From Kutzneria buriramensis (GTDB lineage: Bacteria; Actinomycetota; Actinomycetes; Mycobacteriales; Pseudonocardiaceae): 64,000 bases of DNA. Both the position numbers and the translations under genes were made by a program. The stretch lies in contig NZ_CP144375.1 in NCBI RefSeq assembly GCF_043575855.1, forward strand, positions 5,828,001 through 5,892,000, in the 5' to 3' direction. Positions 60,196-64,000 of this stretch are shown here, piece after piece; positions within the stretch are counted from its first letter, which is position 1; each line of letters begins with the position of its first letter. The notes under the pieces are model-generated. The model did not search any database. It had not been told where the DNA came from and saw only the letters and a list, made by a program, of their open reading frames with translations.

Positions 60196-60246
60196 CTACT
60201 TGCCCTGGCTGTTTCCGTTCGATTCGCCGCCGTTGCGGTCTGACAT
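60196..60246 (-). CDS. Possible 16-residue peptide gene
   Basis: Read on the minus strand, ATG at 60246 encodes MSDRNGGESNGNSQGK and stops at TAG. A very strong Shine-Dalgarno (GGAAGGGGGG, 7 nt before the ATG) is present. The peptide is hydrophilic and Gly/Asn-rich. No family is known to me. The terminator of the convergent gene lies just beyond its stop. Confidence 0.5.
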   Translation of the reverse strand: MSDRNGGESNGNSQGK

Positions 60247-60856
60247 CTCCGTTCCCCCCTTCCTGATGAAAGACAATCGCGTCGCCGGAGCGGCGCAATA
60301 CATCAGTTGTCGACGAAGGGGAACGGCTCGGCATGTCACACGGGTGTCGCGGGCGTAGCGGACGTCCGAAGCGTCCAAGCCGCGTGGAGACAATGACCGT
60401 AAGCCGCTACCGTGTCGCGCAGTGTCACGACTGGAGGCCGCACAGGGCGAACCGGGCCTAATCGGGCGAACGTGGCAGCGTGGCTGTGAGTACAGGGCCT
60501 TGTCTCTTACCGTGCGTCATCGAATGTTGTACTGGTTGGTATCCACGCGCGGGTCGGGCGAGGTGCCCGACCTAGGTCGCGTCACGAGGGCGTTATCCGC
60601 TTGATCTGGTAGTAGCCTCTGTCGTTACCTATGAGGGGCGGATCGGTGACGTTGTGAGTCCTGGGGTGTGCGACCCGCTTCGTAAGCCCCCTCGGTGACG
60701 GTGCGGCCCTCGTGCGGCAGCTTGGCCGTGCAGACCCGCCGCAATGCTCAGTACGACGAGACTGCATCGGTTGGACGTCGGTATCCACTGCTGTGCGGAG
60801 ATTAGTATCACAACACCGTTCGGGTGCGCGCCACCGGCTCTCTCGCTTGTCTGGTT
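60247..60856. other. 610-nt stretch without a supported gene
   Basis: Mixed composition. A small hairpin (GGTCGGGC/GCCCGACC, 60552-60572) is visible. Plus-strand frames are short and lack ribosome-binding sites. Upstream parts may contain the promoter for the small peptide on the minus strand. Confidence 0.35.
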
Positions 60857-61150
60857 CGCCTGCGCGAGGTCTACCGCGCACAGCTTGATTTCAGATGTAA
60901 GGTATTGGGCTCGCCGCGGGCCTGGATAGAGGCCGGCCATCTGGCCCTCTTCCAGGTCGATGCCGGCCGGGTGGACATGCTCGTCGTCGAGAGCGGTGAC
61001 GTCGGCACTTCGAGCGGTTCGTCGACGTGGTGCCCAGGCTGGTCGACGGCGGCGACCCTGCCCGACGACGCGGGGCTGACCGCCCGGCAGGTCGTGGACA
61101 TCCTCGGCCATGCGCGGCCGTCGATGACCCAGGACGTCCACACGGGCCGC
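60857..61150 (+). pseudogene. Tyrosine-recombinase (phage/ICE integrase) remnant
   Basis: The plus frame shows ARQVVDILGHARPSMTQDV near 61082-61140, the typical C-terminal block of actinobacterial integrases, with the His box LGH. The catalytic Tyr, expected right after DV, is His (DVHTGR), so it would be inactive. Upstream, residues such as LGSPRAWIEAGHLALF at 60905-60952 resemble the segment before the active site, but the rest is missing. There is no N-terminal region. Confidence 0.6.
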
Positions 61151-61324
61151 GGTTCGACTATCACAGTCGAACCCTGCAATGTGGGCCGCCTGGATGCCTA
61201 CCACTACGTGCAGGACTATGGCGGCATCGCCATGGTGGAGCACGGCGGACATCCATGCATCGGCGCCCTGCGCGACGCCTTGCACAACTTGTCGCCGTCG
61301 GGGGCGGGCGTGTGCGGATCTAGC

Positions 61325-61426
61325 CGGGTCCGGCCGCCGGTGTGGCGCCGTGTCCTGGTGCGGGCTGGTGCGACGTCGGGTGTGCTGCATCAGGTGATCC
61401 CGGTGGTCATGGACTGGGACGACGAG
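61325..61426 (+). pseudogene. Fragment of a plasmid pRiA4b ORF-3-like gene
   Basis: RVRPPVWRRVLV, then LHQVIPVVMDWDDEP in the same frame, matches the N-terminal block of pRiA4b ORF-3 family proteins seen in mobile elements. Only about 35 residues are recognisable and the sequence then loses similarity, so this is a broken copy. Confidence 0.55.
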
Positions 61427-61625
61427 CCGGTTGGTGATGGATTCGTCGAAATCCTCGAAGCCGCCCTCGTCGGATTCTCCGTTCGTCCAGCCTGCTCCGA
61501 GGTCGCTGCTGGGCGGTACGGGCCGCGCGGATCACCGTGATCGTCCTCTGCTTGTATGTTGGCCAGTTTCTGTCGAAGAAATGCCCTTGGGCAGGTTTCA
61601 TCAGCTGGGGCAGCCCCTGAAACCG

Positions 61626-61659
61626 CGAAGCGAGGTACAGCAGGCTGTACCTCGCTTCG
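61626..61659 (-). terminator. Terminator of the large terminal gene
   Basis: CGAAGCGAGGTACAG (61626-61640) and CTGTACCTCGCTTCG (61645-61659) form a perfect 15-bp stem with a 4-nt loop, 8 nt after the stop at 61668 on the minus strand. Confidence 0.75.
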
Positions 61660-61667
61660 AGCAGCTG

Positions 61668-64000
61668 TCAGCTGTTGAGGGAGACCAGACGCTTCTGCGC
61701 GGCGGACAGGTTCGGCTTCGGCGCGGCAGGGCTGGCTGGTTCGGTGGCGTGGGTGGTCTGTTTCGTGGTCGAGCGTGTCTGGGTGATGGTGCCTGGCTTG
61801 TTCGGTTGGGGCTTGGGCGGGACCGGTTCGGTGGCGCGGGTGGTCTGCCTGGTCGGTGGCTTGTTCGGTTGGGGCTCGGTCGCGCGGGTGCTCTGCTTGG
61901 TGGTCGAGCGTGTCGGGGTGGCCGTGGTTGGCTTGCTGGGTTGGGGTTCTGTCGTGCGGGTGGTCTGCTTGGTGGTCACCGACTGCTTCTTGTTCGGGTT
62001 GAGGCTGCCGCATTCGCCGGCACTGGCGTTCTTGGTGCACAGCGCGTAGGTCTGCTGGGCCGCGGCTTGCTTGCTGGTGGATCCGGCGACCGGTCGGCTC
62101 TGCGGCGTGCCGGAGTTCAACCCCCAGCAGGATTTGGTGCTGGTCTTGACACACTCCGCGGCCAGGTAGGTCTTTTGGCCGGTGACCGGCCCGGTGTCGG
62201 TTGTCTGCTTGGCACTGGGATTGAGGCTGGCGCACGCGCTGGGACCAGCGTTCTTGACACACAGCGCGTAGCTGCGCTGAGCACTGGCTTGCTTGCTCAT
62301 GGACGGCTGCGCGGGATGGGCGGCGCAGTAGGCGTTGTCGTGGCCGCTGCTGGCCGCCTGGGAGCAGGCGAGGTCGTGCTGGACGGTGCCCAGGTCGGCG
62401 GTGCCAAAGGTGCCGGTCGCCCCATTGCTGTTCTTGTCCATCAACCTGACGGTCTGCGGGCTGGGCTGGTAGTCGGTGACCTTCTTGCCCTGGAAGGTCA
62501 TGGCGGTGGCCGCGGTGTGGATGCGCTTGACGTAGTCGTCGCGGTTTTCGCCGGGCAGGGGTGGTAACTGCGCCAGCGCGGTGAGGTAGTTCTGCTCGAA
62601 CTGGTTCTGCTTGTTCTTGAGGGCGTCCAGCGCGGCCTTGGCGCCGATCGTGGTGAACTGGCTTTTGACGTAGTTCACGGTGGCCTGGTTGCCGTAGACG
62701 GCGTAGCTCTTGCCGTCTGGGGACAGGACGATGTGGTAGCCCTCGGCCTGCAGCTGCTTGGCCGCGGCCTGGGTGGCCACGCTGTTGGCGTAGTTGGCGA
62801 AGTCGGTCTGGTTGCCGCCGCTGAGTGACGTCTGCAGGCCGGCGATGATCCGGTTCTGCACGTCGGTGGCGCGCAGCGTGTTGTTGCCGTCTAGACCGGT
62901 GACGAAGTCGGAGGCGGTGTTCGCGGCCGGAGTGATCCGGTAGCCGTTCTTGGCGGCCATCCGCACCGCGGACATGCCACCGTTGATCGCGGTGAGGGTC
63001 TGGTTTTGCATCTGGTTGACCAGGGCGGTGTAGTTCTGGTCCCAGCTCTGGTTCGGGTCGGCGGTGAAGGTGGACATCACCTTGGCGCCCGTGTTGGCGT
63101 AGAGGCTCGCCGCGCTGAGTGACCCCTGGTACTGCGCCGCCGCCTGGTCGTGGGCGGCCGGGGTGAGCAGGTTCGGATCGACGCCGTTGTCGACCAGGCC
63201 CAGTTTCAGGTTCCGCGCCATCTGTTCGCCGAGGGCGGGATTGTCCACGGCGGCCTGCCGGTCGGCGGCGGTGATACCGAACGTATCGCCCCACGCCCTG
63301 AGCAACGCCTGATCCTGCCGCATCTGCTGGGCCAAGGCCAGCGCGTCGGCCCGCACCGAGGGATCGACCGAGCTCTCCAGCACGGGTGCGTGCGTCTGGT
63401 TGAACAGGATCAGGTCCCGGCTTTGCAGCGCGTCCACCTTCGCCTGCTGGTTGGTAGAGCCCTGGGCGTAATCCAGCACCGGCGCGGTACCCGGGGCGAT
63501 CTGGAAGTTCCAGTTGGTGTTGCCGTTGGCGTTGCCACCGCCGTTGTAGTAGTAGTCCATCGCCAACTGGTCGACATATGCCTGGCGCTGGTAGCTGTCC
63601 TGCCACTGGCCGGCGCAGGAATCGGCAGCGGCCGCGCTACCGGCGGTCAGGCAGGACCGGGCGAAGTCCACGGCCTGCGGGTTGCCGGCGAGCTGGTCTG
63701 CGGTCTGCGGGTTGGTGGCGAGTTGGCGGACGACGGCGGTGTCAGTGACCCCGCTGTTGTCGCCCGTGCTCTTGTCGGCGATTCCGGAGGCGAAGTTCGG
63801 GTCGTCCGCGCCGGCGACCAGCAGATTCATTTCACGGACCGCGTTCGCGTACGCGGTGGGGTCGACCGCTTGGGCGCGGGCTTGCGCCTGCACCGCCGGA
63901 TCGATACCGCCGTTCGTGGTGATCTGCTTGTCCGTCCAAGGGTTCTGCGGGTCGTTGTTTCCCTGGATGATCGACTGCGCGGCCATCGCACCGAGGCTTT
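61668..64000 (-). CDS. Large repetitive protein of unknown function (5' truncated by window)
   Basis: At least 777 residues; the frame stays open at the window edge, so the start may be upstream (an internal ATG lies at 63986). The main part is Ala/Gln/Asn-rich and helical. Toward the C-terminus there are three Cys-pair modules of one type (SYALCVKNAGPSACASLNP; ECVKTSTKSCWGLN; TYALCTKNASAGECGSLNP), then a Thr/Pro/Lys-rich tail with repeats (TTRATEPQPNKP). No known domain is recognised. The location beside integrase remnants suggests an accessory gene. Confidence 0.8.
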   Translation of the reverse strand, partial: SLGAMAAQSIIQGNNDPQNPWTDKQITTNGGIDPAVQAQARAQAVDPTAYANAVREMNLLVAGADDPNFASGIADKSTGDNSGVTDTAVVRQLATNPQTADQLAGNPQAVDFARSCLTAGSAAAADSCAGQWQDSYQRQAYVDQLAMDYYYNGGGNANGNTNWNFQIAPGTAPVLDYAQGSTNQQAKVDALQSRDLILFNQTHAPVLESSVDPSVRADALALAQQMRQDQALLRAWGDTFGITAADRQAAVDNPALGEQMARNLKLGLVDNGVDPNLLTPAAHDQAAAQYQGSLSAASLYANTGAKVMSTFTADPNQSWDQNYTALVNQMQNQTLTAINGGMSAVRMAAKNGYRITPAANTASDFVTGLDGNNTLRATDVQNRIIAGLQTSLSGGNQTDFANYANSVATQAAAKQLQAEGYHIVLSPDGKSYAVYGNQATVNYVKSQFTTIGAKAALDALKNKQNQFEQNYLTALAQLPPLPGENRDDYVKRIHTAATAMTFQGKKVTDYQPSPQTVRLMDKNSNGATGTFGTADLGTVQHDLACSQAASSGHDNAYCAAHPAQPSMSKQASAQRSYALCVKNAGPSACASLNPSAKQTTDTGPVTGQKTYLAAECVKTSTKSCWGLNSGTPQSRPVAGSTSKQAAAQQTYALCTKNASAGECGSLNPNKKQSVTTKQTTRTTEPQPSKPTTATPTRSTTKQSTRATEPQPNKPPTRQTTRATEPVPPKPQPNKPGTITQTRSTTKQTTHATEPASPAAPKPNLSAAQKRLVSLNS

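Noticed and set aside
60422..60604. 60-codon plus-strand frame
   Set aside because: No ribosome-binding site or known motif; third-position composition is not biased.

Overview
The window is very GC-rich (roughly 70%), densely coded, with GTG/TTG starts and many 1-8 nt start/stop overlaps. Together with mycothiol synthase, an RsiG-type anti-sigma factor, GlnR, DUF3073 and a ClpN pair, this points to an actinomycete. From memory of gene order, 5.7-32 kb follows the mycobacterial Rv0810c-Rv0823c neighbourhood (DUF3073, YgfZ, PabC-like, FABP, SseC-like, CysA2, thioredoxin, LmeA, GlnR, MshD, Pst/PhoU, LCP protein, Dus), so Pseudonocardiaceae is the best guess; the genus cannot be fixed from sequence alone.

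Layout: (1) 1-5096, the end of an inositol-type operon on +: ABC ATPase (cut by the window edge), IolC, an aldolase-fold protein, IolB, IolD. (2) 5.2-12 kb, housekeeping and regulation: DUF3073, RsiG, a BKACE enzyme, YgfZ, a Fur-family regulator, a class IV aminotransferase/lyase. (3) 11.6-14.2 kb, a secreted multidomain GH18 chitinase with a DasR-like operator. (4) 14.2-18.3 kb, PxpC-PxpB-FABP with a tiny membrane protein, then a sulfur operon (DUF4395, sulfurtransferase, DUF1416) preceded by a Cys-type leader peptide. (5) 18.3-26.4 kb, thioredoxin-LmeA, GlnR, MshD and the pstSCAB/phoU phosphate cluster with a PHO box. (6) 26.4-35.8 kb, a divergent LCP protein, a diguanylate cyclase, Dus, a macrodomain protein, LysA, and a PadR/FAD-monooxygenase pair with a repeated operator. 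(7) 35.9-42 kb, the second type II topoisomerase (ParC/ParE); ParE carries a 484-residue intein with an HNH endonuclease. (8) 42-51 kb, EEP nuclease-like and XPB-like proteins, then a sugar ABC importer with ThuA, aldehyde dehydrogenase and a ROK repressor. (9) 51-58.8 kb, regulators, a RecD2-type helicase, an HTH-ClpN pair with duplicated palindromes, SDR and WYL regulator. (10) 58.8-64 kb, an accessory zone with lower GC, a membrane protein, a possible 16-residue gene, degraded integrase and pRiA4b ORF-3-like fragments, and a large unrecognised protein running off the window.

Functional links: c-di-GMP is represented by both a receptor (RsiG) and a synthase (GGDEF protein). Nitrogen and phosphate control sit together (GlnR, PHO box, Pst, PhoU). 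The most unusual material is in the topoisomerase pair (intein plus a recoded patch at the classical GyrA intein site in ParC), the small leader/peptide genes, and the repeated operators upstream of the PadR and HTH-ClpN genes.
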